DNA of 64,000 nt from Prochlorococcus sp. AG-347-L21 (GCA_003278875.1 QCCQ01000003.1:44749-108748); one strand, 5' to 3'. Numbered from the stretch's first letter, positions 18,344 through 26,825 are shown. Notes: generated by a model from the sequence alone, not told the origin. Program-made: numbers and translations.

Positions 18344-19504
18344 TTATAAATCTGTATTAAGACACGGAAAGATGGTTTCAACAATCGCTCCACCATCTTT
18401 ATGATTAAAAGCCTTTATAAAACCTTTATTGTTATTGATTATTTTTTTTGTTATTGAAAGACCTAAACCACTACCACTTTTCTTAAATTTAGTCCTTGAT
18501 GGATCCCCGCGATAAAAACGAGAAAAAATATCATTATATTCATTTTCTTCTAATCCAATACCTTTATCCCTCACTCTTATAACAACAGAGCTATCTCTCT
18601 TAAAAATTTCAATTTGTATTTCCTCATTCGTTGGGGAGTAACGTATAGAGTTATCCAAAATATTTATAAATGCTCTCTTTAAATTTTCAATATCACCAGA
18701 AATATAATATTTTGTTGGTATAAATAAATTTATTTTTATATTTTTTTTATCTGCAAGCGGTTTTAAGGTTTGCCAAGATTCCATTACCAAATCTGAAATA
18801 GATATTTTTTTATTTTTATTAAAAGATTCGCTACTTTCTAACTTGGAAAGCTCTAAAGTCTCTTCGGCCATTTTTCGCAATCTTTTTGACTCTTTCTTAA
18901 GCCTTTTAACAAGATACCTATCCTTTTTTGATACTACTGCTTCCAGTCTTTCCCCAATTAAAATAAGAGATGTAAGAGGGGTTTTCAGTTCATGAGACAC
19001 ATCATTAATTAATTGATTTTGTCGTTTTTTTATGGATTCAATTGATAATTTACTTTCCAACAATATTAAATAATTCTTTTTACTTCCTCTAACAATATTT
19101 GCCAAAATGGGTTCTCCTGCAATGGTGAAGTCAAGGCTGACTGGGAAATCTTTTTTTCTTGAGTACAGCATTTTATTTCTCGGTACTTCAAGCTCATTGA
19201 TATCATTAATTGCTTTTCCAATTACATCTTTATATTTAATAAACCTAAGAAGAGATAAAGCCTTTTGATTAATAAATTTTATTGTTAGATCTGAGGATAA
19301 GATTATCCATCCTTGTGAAGAATAATCCAACCAAGACAACACTTCTTGAGGTCGAATTTTATCAAATGGGAAATCAATAGTTTTTTTATACTTATTTTTA
19401 TCAACTTCAATTTTTTTTTCTTTTGAGTGAGAAAACTGTTTAACTTGTATTTTCCAATTCTGATGAAAAAACAATAATACTTCTTGTAGTGTTTTCATTT
19501 TCAT
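18344..19504 (-). CDS. phoR: Phosphate-sensing histidine kinase PhoR
   Basis: This 386-aa kinase has a PAS-like region (about residues 45-140), then the H-box NDVSHELKTPLTSL (phosphorylated His near residue 173), the N-box FINILDNSIRYSP, the G1 region VRDKGIGLEENEY and GSGLGLSITKKI. No clear membrane segments are seen in the N-terminal part, unlike E. coli PhoR, as is common for cyanobacterial SphS-type kinases. It partners PhoB, whose gene overlaps it by 4 bp immediately upstream, so the two are one operon. Confidence 0.92.
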   Translation of the reverse strand: MKMKTLQEVLLFFHQNWKIQVKQFSHSKEKKIEVDKNKYKKTIDFPFDKIRPQEVLSWLDYSSQGWIILSSDLTIKFINQKALSLLRFIKYKDVIGKAINDINELEVPRNKMLYSRKKDFPVSLDFTIAGEPILANIVRGSKKNYLILLESKLSIESIKKRQNQLINDVSHELKTPLTSLILIGERLEAVVSKKDRYLVKRLKKESKRLRKMAEETLELSKLESSESFNKNKKISISDLVMESWQTLKPLADKKNIKINLFIPTKYYISGDIENLKRAFINILDNSIRYSPTNEEIQIEIFKRDSSVVIRVRDKGIGLEENEYNDIFSRFYRGDPSRTKFKKSGSGLGLSITKKIINNNKGFIKAFNHKDGGAIVETIFPCLNTDL

Positions 19505-20229
19505 CCAAACTTATATCCAAAACCTCTAACAGTTTTAAGAAACTTAGGAGCTGAGGGATCTTCTTCTAATTTCTCTCTTAGCCACCTAACATGAACATCT
19601 ACGGTTTTAGTATCACCAATAAAGTCAATTTCCCAAATTTTTTCAAGTATTAAATCTCTTGACCATACCCTTTTTGGATTTTTCATAAATAACTCTAACA
19701 ATTTAAATTCTTTTGGAGATAATGTTATTTCTCTATCAAAAGAAGTTACCCTGCATTCTTCCAAATACATCTTTATGTGATTAAACTCAATGACAGTTTT
19801 TGATTTTTCTATATATTTCTTATTTCGTTTAGATCTTCTTATTAAGGCTCTTGATCTAGCAATTAATTCATTTAAACCAAAAGGTTTTGTTAAATAATCA
19901 TCTGCACCAACCTCTAAACCAAGAACCCTGTCTGATTCGTTATCTTTAGCACTCAAAATCAGTATGGGTGTATAGTCTTCTTCGTCTCTTATTTTTCTGC
20001 ATAACTCTAATCCATTTAGCCCTGGCAACATTAAATCGAGAATTATTAGGTCAACATCATTTTTAGAATCATTAGTAATAAAATCTAAAGCACTTAAACC
20101 ATCTTTGAAACTTGATACTTTGAAACCTTCGCTATTCAACGTCTCACTGACTGTCAGCCTAATACTCTTATCATCCTCTACAAGAAGAATTTTTGAGTCT
20201 TGCAAACTTTTATGATCTTTAATAGCCAT
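19501..20229 (-). CDS. phoB: Phosphate response regulator PhoB
   Basis: This 242-aa OmpR/PhoB-family regulator has a receiver domain at residues 10-130: acidic pair EDD, phospho-acceptor in LIILDLMLPG, and the conserved Lys in DDYLTKPFG. It is followed by a winged-helix DNA-binding domain (EITLSPKEFKLLELFMKNP, DVHVRWLREKLEEDP, VRGFGYKFG). It would bind the 11-bp-spaced CTTAACC repeats seen near pstS, the porin and other genes. The gene overlaps phoR by 4 bp. About 215 bp upstream of it are non-coding and hold a striking hairpin. Confidence 0.94.
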   Translation of the reverse strand: MAIKDHKSLQDSKILLVEDDKSIRLTVSETLNSEGFKVSSFKDGLSALDFITNDSKNDVDLIILDLMLPGLNGLELCRKIRDEEDYTPILILSAKDNESDRVLGLEVGADDYLTKPFGLNELIARSRALIRRSKRNKKYIEKSKTVIEFNHIKMYLEECRVTSFDREITLSPKEFKLLELFMKNPKRVWSRDLILEKIWEIDFIGDTKTVDVHVRWLREKLEEDPSAPKFLKTVRGFGYKFG

Positions 20230-20374
20230 TTAAAGTTCCAACAATTTTATTTTATATAATCAAAATTATTTGATGTAATTATTTCATATTTGCTTTACAT
20301 TAAGATCTCTTTTTTTTATTTGATCTTATTGACTTTTTAATTTACCCTTAAACCTTTTTACTTATGTTTAGATT

Positions 20375-20412
20375 GTCTCTTTAATCTTCCTCACACAAAA
20401 TATTAAAGAGAC
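20375..20412 (+). ncRNA. Hairpin upstream of phoB with CCTCACAC loop, possible small RNA
   Basis: GTCTCTTTAAT and ATTAAAGAGAC form a perfect 11-bp stem around the 16-nt loop CTTCCTCACACAAAAT. On the plus strand TATGTT (20363) could be a -10 element, placing a transcript start at the foot of the stem, and GAACTTTTT follows. The loop shares UCCUCACAC with the unpaired core I recall for cyanobacterial Yfr1. A single CTTAAACC (20347) precedes it. An alternative is a structured phoB leader or an operator. Confidence 0.35.
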
Positions 20413-20444
20413 GAACTTTTTCAATTTAATAATGGATATTTAAA

Positions 20445-20612
20445 TTAATATCCCATCGAAGCGTAATAATAATCGTCATCTTCATCTATATTTGTCACTA
20501 CCCATTCTGGCGGAAAGTCACCAATTTTTACATATTGATAAAGCTTATCAACATCTGGATCGTAATAAGTGTCATTGATTATTGGATGTTTGATTACTTT
20601 GCTTGGATGCAT
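20445..20612 (-). CDS. Small acidic hypothetical protein, 55 aa
   Basis: This complete frame runs from ATG at 20612 to TAA at 20445. The peptide MHPSKVIKHPIINDTYYDPD continues with aromatic and acidic residues (EDDDYYY) and ends ASMGY. Its balanced composition supports a real gene. Function is unknown. It is oriented as phoB and the neighbouring lptA-like gene. Confidence 0.5.
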   Translation of the reverse strand: MHPSKVIKHPIINDTYYDPDVDKLYQYVKIGDFPPEWVVTNIDEDDDYYYASMGY

Positions 20613-20735
20613 AATAAAAATTACTTCTACTATGTCTTCTAGGGAATTTAGTTTAACTTTTATTTAAAATCCATTTAAAATTTCCTTACAAATAAAAAAT
20701 ATAAATTTTTTTTATTTAAAAAAGCAAGCCTTTAT

Positions 20736-21104
20736 TTAAAATTTAATTTTTGTTTTTACTCTATTTTTATTTTGAGATTTGAATTCAAAAAGTCCTGTTT
20801 CAGTAAATATGGTCAACTCATCTCCAGATGTTTCTTCAATTGCAATTCCCTCAGACTCTAAATTTTTTACATATACATTACCTATAAGTTTTAGAGATTT
20901 ATTATCCTTGTCAAAAGAAAGCTTGTCCGAATAAGCCTCAAAATTACCAATATTACTCTTAATAACTACATTTCCCTTAGCTTCTAAATCACCTTCTAAA
21001 GTATTTATTTGAGAATCAGATGTAATTGTGTAATTAGTTAATTCCTCGGCAAAAGATAATTCAGCTAATAAAAATAAAAACGATACAAAAAATAAGCTTT
21101 TCAT
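20736..21104 (-). CDS. LptA/OstA-like periplasmic protein
   Basis: This 122-aa protein has a signal peptide (MKSLFFVSFLFLLAELSFA). A short beta-rich domain follows with the repeated pattern LEGDLEAKGNVVIKS, AYSDKLSFDKDNK and LIGNVYVKN. This is the OstA/LptA pattern of proteins that bridge lipopolysaccharide to the outer membrane. It is near the lower size limit for the family. Its start abuts the end of the cytochrome gene, so both are probably in one operon. LPS-transport function is inferred. Confidence 0.65.
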   Translation of the reverse strand: MKSLFFVSFLFLLAELSFAEELTNYTITSDSQINTLEGDLEAKGNVVIKSNIGNFEAYSDKLSFDKDNKSLKLIGNVYVKNLESEGIAIEETSGDELTIFTETGLFEFKSQNKNRVKTKIKF

Positions 21105-21458
21105 TTACTCCCAACCTTTTTCTGCATTTTGAATAATCCATTGTGCAAGAACCTTATCCTCTCCATCCTTCAATTTATTTTTATAACCCTTCATAAAACC
21201 AATCCCATCATTAGCAATTATTGTTATTGAATTTACATCTGCTATTCCTCTTTTTTCAAGGTCGGAAAGTTTTAATGATTTAGATCCTTTGAGAACGACT
21301 GATCCACCTCTTACATGGCAGCCTGCACAAACATTTCTAAAAATTGTTTCTCCATCTCTAATATCAGAAGCCATCAGATATCTATTTTGCAGAGAGGTTT
21401 GAAAAATAACTATTAAAGTTATTACAGGAATTACAAATAGGAATTTAAATATTTTCAT
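21105..21458 (-). CDS. Secreted c-type cytochrome (cytochrome c6-like)
   Basis: This 117-aa protein has an N-terminal hydrophobic leader (FLFVIPVITLIVIFQ) and one haem site CAGCH at residues 45-49, in FRNVCAGCHVRGG. A likely axial Met lies in the GIGFMKGYKN segment (about residue 89), and the end WIIQNAEKGW resembles the cytochrome c6 family. It could carry electrons in the thylakoid lumen or periplasm. Whether it is the main PetJ or a paralog cannot be decided here. It directly precedes the LptA-like gene. Confidence 0.8.
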   Translation of the reverse strand: MKIFKFLFVIPVITLIVIFQTSLQNRYLMASDIRDGETIFRNVCAGCHVRGGSVVLKGSKSLKLSDLEKRGIADVNSITIIANDGIGFMKGYKNKLKDGEDKVLAQWIIQNAEKGWE

Positions 21459-21511
21459 TTAATTTTTTCACCCAAAATCAATCTAGCAATAAATTCTGAA
21501 TCTCGATCTAT

Positions 21512-22567
21512 CTATTTTAATAGTTCTACTGCTACAACAAGATTTCCTAAAAGTCCGTTCAAGATATTTAGTTGTTCTTTACTACCAAATGCTATTAATA
21601 CCTGACCTGGTTGAAGTATGAAATTACCGCCAGGATTAGTAAACAACTTTTCATTTTCTTTAATAGCTAATATTTTAGCCCCACTTTTTTTCCCTATTCC
21701 TAGTTCAGAAAGTGATCTTTTCTCTGCTGTTTCAAAAAGACTAATATCATTACTTAATTCAAATTCTTCAATCTCACATTCACTTCCTGCTAAAAGATCT
21801 AGAAAATCAATGGCTATTGGTCTTAAAGCCATTGATGCCATTGCTCTGCCTGCAGCTATATAAGGACTTACAACTATACTTGCCCCGGCTAATCTCAACT
21901 TACTTGCGGCCTCTTCAGTCCCAGCCCTTGCAATTACTCTTATAGAACTTCTTATTCCTTTAGCGCTTAAAACCACATATAAATTTGCAGCATCATTAGG
22001 CAAGGTAACAACCAAACTTTTGCATTTTTCTAATCCAGCAAGTTTTAAAGTCTCATCAAGAGTTGCGTCAGCACAAAGAACTTCTAAACCATTTTCTTCA
22101 GCAATCTTTTTTCTATCTTCATCGCTCTCAACTACAATAATTGGAATATTTTGTGTTTTTATTTGGTTAGATATTTCCTGACCTACCCTCCCATACCCGC
22201 ACAAAATTACATGATTTTCCATTTTTCTAAGAATTCTTTTAAAACGTAATTCGTTTACTCTTTGAAAATAGCCGGATTCGAATAATCTAACAGCTTTTTG
22301 AAAAGTAAATTGAATAAAGATCAATCCGCCAACGATTACTAAAACAGTTACGACCCTGCCTTCAGGACTTAAAGGTTGAACTTCTCCAAAACCAATAGTG
22401 GTTATTGTGATTAGAACCATCCATAAGCAATCACTCCATTCCCATCCTTCTGTTATTCGATAGCCAATTGCACCTAAAAAAAACAGAAAGAATAAAGAAT
22501 AAATAAGACCAAACCAAGGCCTTAAATAGTCTTTAATAAAATAGAACTCAAATAATCTAAGCTTCAT
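21512..22567 (-). CDS. Potassium channel with TrkA-N (RCK) domain
   Basis: This 351-aa protein begins with two membrane helices around the pore filter TTIGFGEVQPLSPEG (about residues 56-70). This is the ion-channel-2 fold, with a slightly changed TIGFG filter. A cytoplasmic RCK N domain follows (VILCGYGRVGQEIS, about residues 115-128; VVESDEDRKK), then a TrkA-C domain near residues 270-340. It probably conducts K+ gated by nucleotide or ligand binding to RCK. It is monocistronic, 50 bp upstream of the cytochrome. Confidence 0.88.
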   Translation of the reverse strand: MKLRLFEFYFIKDYLRPWFGLIYSLFFLFFLGAIGYRITEGWEWSDCLWMVLITITTIGFGEVQPLSPEGRVVTVLVIVGGLIFIQFTFQKAVRLFESGYFQRVNELRFKRILRKMENHVILCGYGRVGQEISNQIKTQNIPIIVVESDEDRKKIAEENGLEVLCADATLDETLKLAGLEKCKSLVVTLPNDAANLYVVLSAKGIRSSIRVIARAGTEEAASKLRLAGASIVVSPYIAAGRAMASMALRPIAIDFLDLLAGSECEIEEFELSNDISLFETAEKRSLSELGIGKKSGAKILAIKENEKLFTNPGGNFILQPGQVLIAFGSKEQLNILNGLLGNLVVAVELLK

Positions 22568-22750
22568 ATCCCTTATTATCGTTAACTATTCAAAAATTTC
22601 AAAAAAATTTTCTATTATGTTCCTAAAACTATTTATTTGTTTAAGTGAAATACATATTAAGCAGGATAATAATATTTATTTTCGTAGCTGTATGCATGAA
22701 ACAAATGATTACCGTCTCAGGTATTATCTAATGCTTCATTAAAAATTAAT

Positions 22751-22882
22751 TCAAGGTTTTACTTGTACCGATTCAATAAGAAAATCAGAAGCCGCTTTTA
22801 ACCAATCAGCGACTGTAAGACGAAGGTCAGGTTGAGAATATACAAGCGCTACGATGATTCCAACTAAGATTATTTTTACCAT
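22751..22882 (-). CDS. Small membrane protein, 43 aa
   Basis: ATG at 22882 and TGA at 22751 bound a 43-aa frame. A hydrophobic start (MVKIILVGIIVALVYSQPDL) is followed by an amphipathic tail (LTVADWLKAASDFLIESVQ). The pattern of one membrane anchor and an amphipathic helix looks like a genuine small protein. Function is unknown. Confidence 0.5.
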   Translation of the reverse strand: MVKIILVGIIVALVYSQPDLRLTVADWLKAASDFLIESVQVKP

Positions 22883-22959
22883 GGCATTTCAAATATTTTT
22901 ATGAATTAAAGCACACCTATTTAGTAAAAAGAACCTTAAATTTATAAAAAATAGATTAA

Positions 22960-23358
22960 TTAAAATTTTTCTAATTGATTAAACAAGTATTCCACTCTTC
23001 TTAGATTAACTCCTAAATCTGATTGACCTAATCTTGCTGCAGATCTTATCTGAATAATTCCTTTTGATCTATCTACATAACTTCTTACATCAAGCTTTAA
23101 AATTTCAAGATCGTCAGGAAATCTAAAAATCAAGCTTCTACAAACTCCTCTCCAATAATTCCTTCCACTTTCAATAACTTCTGTACGAGGTAACCCTTCT
23201 GCAAGAGAAACAAGTTGAATAAACTTTTGATCAACATTTATTAGTTTCTTTTCTACTAAGACACTATTTAATGGGTTAGTTATTGGCGCAAGACCTTGGA
23301 TGGAAGAAACCATATTTTTTAATAGCAATGTAGATGTTATAACCGATTTCATATACAA
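22960..23358 (-). CDS. DUF1499-like conserved protein
   Basis: This protein is 132 aa, or 130 aa if the second ATG at 23352 is used. The C-terminal half contains DVRSYVDRSKGIIQIRSAAR followed by LGQSDLGVNLRRVEYLF. This matches the closing signature of the DUF1499 family (RSxSRxGxSDxGxNxxR). The N-terminus is hydrophobic (SVITSTLLLKNM) and may be a leader. The biochemical role of DUF1499 is unknown. It stands alone between small genes. Confidence 0.6.
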   Translation of the reverse strand: MYMKSVITSTLLLKNMVSSIQGLAPITNPLNSVLVEKKLINVDQKFIQLVSLAEGLPRTEVIESGRNYWRGVCRSLIFRFPDDLEILKLDVRSYVDRSKGIIQIRSAARLGQSDLGVNLRRVEYLFNQLEKF

Positions 23359-23434
23359 AATGAGAGAAAAAAGTAAAGAATTTTCCCTTAATTTTGATCT
23401 CTTTATAAAGATTCCTTATTTTGTAATCAAAATT

Positions 23435-23572
23435 CTAAAATTTGAGATTTTTAATTGTTTTTTTTGATAGAGATGGTTGCCTACCTTTTTTACTAGTTAG
23501 TTTCCTAACCCATAAAAAAACTCCTATAAACAAAAAAATTTCGACAATAATTCCAACCTTTATTAAACTCAT
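23435..23572 (-). CDS. Small membrane protein, 45 aa
   Basis: The frame from ATG 23572 to TAG 23435 encodes MSLIKVGIIVEIFLFIGVFL and a basic tail (SKKGRQPSLSKKTIKNLKF), so it is a single-pass peptide. Its ATG overlaps the stop of the 30-aa frame upstream (ATGA), which suggests coupled translation. Confidence 0.5.
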   Translation of the reverse strand: MSLIKVGIIVEIFLFIGVFLWVRKLTSKKGRQPSLSKKTIKNLKF

Positions 23573-23661
23573 TTTTTATCCTCTTTTTTCTTTTTTGTAC
23601 CCTCAATGTATGTCACAAGTAAATTTAATAACCACTTTTTAAATGAATTTAACGGTTTCAT
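23569..23661 (-). CDS. Small basic peptide, 30 aa
   Basis: The frame from ATG 23661 to TGA 23569 encodes MKPLNSFKKWLLNLLVTYIEG and a Lys/Glu tail, so it is amphipathic. It overlaps the next minus-strand frame by 4 bp and lies 7 bp after the 127-aa gene, as expected of a three-gene operon. Confidence 0.45.
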   Translation of the reverse strand: MKPLNSFKKWLLNLLVTYIEGTKKKKEDKK

Positions 23662-23668
23662 AATCTAT

Positions 23669-24052
23669 TTACTTACCTTTTTTCCACAAACTCCTCCCTT
23701 TAATGAGATCCTCTATGTTTGGCCAAGCTGCTATTAATTCTTTAAGTGCTTTTCTATTAGGAGTATAAAAAACACAAGACAATGCACTTACTACATAAAG
23801 TATGAACCATAACTTACTTTCTGAATAAGCTAAAAACAAAGAGAAAAGAAAACTTCCAATAAAGAAAAAGAAAAATGACCTATTTAATATTTCTAATGGA
23901 GTTCTTTTAAGTCTGTAAAATTTAATTTTTTTACTATCTTCTTTAGTATCTCTCTGAAATTTACTTTCGTATGAATTAATTATTTCTTCTTCTAGAACTT
24001 TTTCGTAATCTAAATTATCAATTGGATCGCTTTGATCCTTTTTATTTATCAT
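23669..24052 (-). CDS. Hypothetical protein with two membrane helices
   Basis: This 127-aa protein has a charged N-terminal half (residues 1-55). Two closely spaced hydrophobic segments follow, FFFFFIGSFLFSLFLAY (about 60-76) and LWFILYVVSALSCVFY (about 81-96). The tail NRKALKELIAAWPNIEDLIKG is amphipathic. I recognise no family. It appears to lead an operon with the two very small frames immediately downstream. Confidence 0.6.
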   Translation of the reverse strand: MINKKDQSDPIDNLDYEKVLEEEIINSYESKFQRDTKEDSKKIKFYRLKRTPLEILNRSFFFFFIGSFLFSLFLAYSESKLWFILYVVSALSCVFYTPNRKALKELIAAWPNIEDLIKGRSLWKKGK

Positions 24053-24335
24053 TGGTATCTAAACAATACAAATATGGTAACTAATTTAAGGTATTTTAAA
24101 AAGTATCAAATTTTATCTGTTAAATGGAGCTATACGAACAGATCATGGTTTTGAAAATACTTTAAAATTGTCCTATTTATAAAAGATAAATTAGTCAAAA
24201 TATTCTTCTTGATTTTCCCAAATCTTTCAGACATTTAAAACAATCACTTCTATAGACTTGATAGCATTAATTAAATTTGGAGGCAATATCTAAATCTAGA
24301 GTTAAAATAGTTTAAAGATTTTAATAATAATCTAT

Positions 24336-24647
24336 ATGCAGAGGTATTTGATTTCCTACGAATTTACAGATGGCGAGGACCAAGAAGAAGGAGCAGAAAT
24401 GCTAATTAATTGGTACGAATCAGGTGGTCCCCAAAACAGACCTGAAAACTATGAGGTTCATTCTTGGATTTTTATGGTTCAAAATGGGATTGGACATTCT
24501 GTAGTAAGCGCAGATTCTCTTGAGACAATTTGGAAGCAATGGCATCCCTGGAGAAGGTTAATGGATATAAGTATTCAGCCGTGTATGGATCTTGATGAGA
24601 CAGTCGGATTATTCAAAAAACAAAAAATGAATACACGAATATTCTAA
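24336..24647 (+). CDS. DUF3303-family protein
   Basis: This 103-aa soluble protein (MQRYLISYEFTDGEDQEEGA) has a ferredoxin-like pattern typical of DUF3303 (about residues 1-90). It includes the AEMLINWYESGGPQNRP and WIFMVQNGIGHSVVSAD segments and a MDISIQPCMDLDE strand. The function of this family is not known. It is monocistronic and marks the beginning of the small-gene region. Confidence 0.65.
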   Translation: MQRYLISYEFTDGEDQEEGAEMLINWYESGGPQNRPENYEVHSWIFMVQNGIGHSVVSADSLETIWKQWHPWRRLMDISIQPCMDLDETVGLFKKQKMNTRIF

Positions 24648-24740
24648 AAGTATTTGACTTCCAAATATAAATTTCTTTTTAGTAGCACCTAATACTACAT
24701 ACATATTTCACTGCGTTAAAAAGGATAAGATTAATTTTCC

Positions 24741-24935
24741 ATGATGAATGATTCTTATCACATTTACTTCAAAGGAGAAATTCTTTTCAAGAATTTAAGT
24801 AAAGATGAATTTGAATTTGTTTGGGGAAAACTTTATACATCCTATATAAATGCCCTAAATAAAGAGCTAACCTACGAATTAATTAGCGAAAACAATATTA
24901 TGGAGCCGGCCTTTAACCTTGAGCCTTCTTACTAA
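24741..24935 (+). CDS. Hypothetical protein, 64 aa
   Basis: This soluble frame (MMNDSYHIYFKGEILFKNLS) reads like a conserved Prochlorococcus small protein: an alternating strand and helix pattern, then LSKDEFEFVWGKL and TYELISENN. There is no recognised domain and no membrane segment. Either of two adjacent ATGs could start it. Confidence 0.5.
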   Translation: MMNDSYHIYFKGEILFKNLSKDEFEFVWGKLYTSYINALNKELTYELISENNIMEPAFNLEPSY

Positions 24936-24955
24936 ATCAAGAACTAAATCCTAGA

Positions 24956-25198
24956 TTATGAATAAAACAAGAAAAGTTGTCTCTCTTTTATTTTGAGGTA
25001 CTCTTTCTCTTCTTTAGTTATATCTAAAGCAATTTTATTAGCCTCAATTTCGACATTTGAACTAAAAGTGTCAAAGTTTTTCCCTTTTTTAAATAGAGCA
25101 ACAATGCCAATATCTGTTATGAACCAAATAAAATGATCAGTTTCTCCAATTGGCTCCTCTTTTAAGGAATCAATAATCAAATCACAGGTTGAATCCAT
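24956..25198 (-). CDS. Hypothetical protein, 80 aa
   Basis: This is an unrecognised soluble protein: MDSTCDLIIDSLKEEPIGET, then an aromatic stretch (DHFIWFITDIGIVALF) and a charged helix (KIALDITKEEKEYLKIKE). It lies 22 bp downstream of the 78-aa membrane protein on the same strand, so they may share a transcript. Confidence 0.5.
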   Translation of the reverse strand: MDSTCDLIIDSLKEEPIGETDHFIWFITDIGIVALFKKGKNFDTFSSNVEIEANKIALDITKEEKEYLKIKERQLFLFYS

Positions 25199-25220
25199 TT
25201 AATTAATCTTAACGGGATTT

Positions 25221-25457
25221 TTAATTGCCCCCATTGCAATACCTTACTGCCTCAGAATTGGTGCCACCATCTTCAATAATTTCTGCAACACATTTATTAA
25301 AAAGTTTAGATTCCTTTATTACTGCACAGAACCCAAAAGCGATTGCAGCTAATGCTATTGCCGATACGAAACTAGAACCCAATTGTATAAATCCATAGGC
25401 AAACATAATGTTTTTCTTTCCAGAACATTTTTTTGAATCCTTTTTTTCTTCTGTCAT
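25221..25457 (-). CDS. Small membrane protein, 78 aa
   Basis: A basic cytoplasmic start (MTEEKKDSKKCSGKKN) leads into one or two hydrophobic segments, MFAYGFIQLGSSFVSAIALA and AAIAFGFCAVI (about residues 18-48). A short Cys-containing tail follows (KCVAEI, YCNGGN). No family is recognised. It lies upstream of the 80-aa gene. Confidence 0.55.
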   Translation of the reverse strand: MTEEKKDSKKCSGKKNIMFAYGFIQLGSSFVSAIALAAIAFGFCAVIKESKLFNKCVAEIIEDGGTNSEAVRYCNGGN

Positions 25458-25817
25458 TTTGTGTGATTAACTTACCCAAATTTATTTGATTGATTTTAGG
25501 TTTGAGAAATATTTGCATAGAGAAAACCGAATTAAACAATTTTTAAACAACTATGACAAAAATTTAAAATTTCAAGCTTAGATTGATTTTTCTTCACTTT
25601 AATTTTCAATTTGATACATGATGAAGAAAAAACTTTTTAAATTTTTTATCAACATGAGCTTCTGGTATAGATATTTTATCTTATTTAAAAAGTAATGATC
25701 CCACTGTTATAACAAGAGATTATGATACTTTTTAAACTATATTTTATTTTTTTTGATGAAGCATTAATACTTAAAAATTTTCCCAGAAAAGCTTGTTTTG
25801 ATAATGCTCCCGAAGAG

Positions 25818-25929
25818 TTATCCACTTTTTAAGCGTTTTTCAACAGGGTTTTCCACAATGTGTTGATTAAATTTGAATTTCTATGTGCAAAATAAAATAT
25901 TATCTTCTTTTAAGGAAAAACTATCCACA
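25818..25929. other. Cluster of DnaA-box-like sites in a gene-poor stretch
   Basis: TTATCCACT (25818), TTTTCAACA (25837), TTTTCCACA (25849) and CTATCCACA (25921) lie on one strand, and TGTTGATTA (25861) lies on the other. TTTTCCACA is the usual cyanobacterial DnaA box. The surrounding 25458-25989 stretch is 532 bp without any gene I can support and is extremely A+T-rich. No dnaA or dnaN gene is nearby in the window. Confidence 0.45.
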
Positions 25930-25989
25930 ATTTTTTTTTGGGATCACTATGATTTCGAGTGTCTTTAAATTACATTAAGTAGAAATCTT

Positions 25990-26115
25990 ATGAATCTAAA
26001 AGAGACAGAAAAGGATTTAAATCCCGAAATCATAAAAGAGTTGGGAAAATCTAAGCTCAAAGTTCTTACTAATGAAAATGATTTTTTAGTTAAAAACCTC
26101 AAGAAAGCTGGATGA
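25990..26115 (+). CDS. Small hydrophilic peptide, 41 aa
   Basis: ATG 25990 to TGA 26115 encodes MNLKETEKDLNPEIIKELGK and a further charged helical part ending NLKKAG. No family is recognised. It sits just after the DnaA-box-like cluster. The 287 bp up to the next gene show no supported feature. Confidence 0.35.
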   Translation: MNLKETEKDLNPEIIKELGKSKLKVLTNENDFLVKNLKKAG

Positions 26116-26402
26116 TCTATTAGAACTTAAATAAATTTTTTTACAATAAATTTCTAAACTTTCTTCCTGAGACAAAATAATATTTTCTTGAATGATCACC
26201 TAAAAAGTTTTAGTTTATCAAATATAAAATTACTATTAAATATACAAATTTACACTCTTTATATCAAACATATAAAACAAATCCTAGTTATATTATTCAA
26301 ATCTCAGTAAGAGATCAGATTAGAAATATAAACGGAAATACAAAATTATTAATTTATTAAAAAATTCAGTTTTCCCTTATTTGCATCATATTTCCAATAA
26401 AA

Positions 26403-26654
26403 ATGAATATTCAAGAACTTAAAGTCAACTACAAAAAGCTTTTAAATAAAGCTGCCAAAGCAAACGGCCGTAAAGAAACTGTTTCATACTTAAATCGTGC
26501 TGCTAAAATTAAATCAAAAATCTATTCGAACACTAAAGTAAATTGCTTTAGATGTAATGGGGCAGGTTTTCTAAGAATTTCACTAGATGAGACTAAAACA
26601 TGTCTATCTTGCTACGGGAAGGGTTTTTTAATTAAAGAAATTCAGCAGGTTTAA
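26403..26654 (+). CDS. Small zinc-ribbon (DnaJ-type CxxCxG) protein
   Basis: This 83-aa protein has a basic helical N-terminus (residues 1-42) followed by two CxxCxGxG-like knuckles, CFRCNGAGFL and CLSCYGKGFL (about residues 49-77). This is the cysteine-rich pattern of DnaJ zinc fingers. The J domain is absent. It probably binds one zinc; a redox or protein-folding role is inference. It is the first of a same-strand run of small genes. Confidence 0.65.
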   Translation: MNIQELKVNYKKLLNKAAKANGRKETVSYLNRAAKIKSKIYSNTKVNCFRCNGAGFLRISLDETKTCLSCYGKGFLIKEIQQV

Positions 26655-26669
26655 AAAATTGGATTGTTC

Positions 26670-26825
26670 ATGAAAGAGATCATTCAAGCTCACAAAAAAT
26701 TAATTAAAACAGTAAAGGAACAAATGGGATTTTCTGATTATGGGATGTATTGGTTGGCTTTCCTGGAAGGGGGGTTAACTATATGGCTGCTGGATAGAAT
26801 ACTATTCCACTGGTTAAAATTTTAA
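26670..26825 (+). CDS. Small membrane-associated protein, 51 aa
   Basis: ATG 26670 to TAA 26825, 15 bp after the zinc-ribbon gene, encodes an amphipathic start (MKEIIQAHKKLIKTVKEQMG). A Trp-rich hydrophobic segment follows (YWLAFLEGGLTIWLLDRILF). Composition and tight spacing support a real gene. No family is recognised. Confidence 0.5.
   Translation: MKEIIQAHKKLIKTVKEQMGFSDYGMYWLAFLEGGLTIWLLDRILFHWLKF

Noticed and set aside
23442..23642. A 66-aa plus-strand hydrophobic frame
   Set aside because: Two overlapping minus-strand frames with ATGA coupling (23435-23572 and 23569-23661) explain the same stretch better; the plus frame is their mirror.
24053..24335. A possible gene in the spacer before the DUF3303 gene
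   Set aside because: Only a 13-codon frame is present; I see no RNA structure or promoter that I can support.
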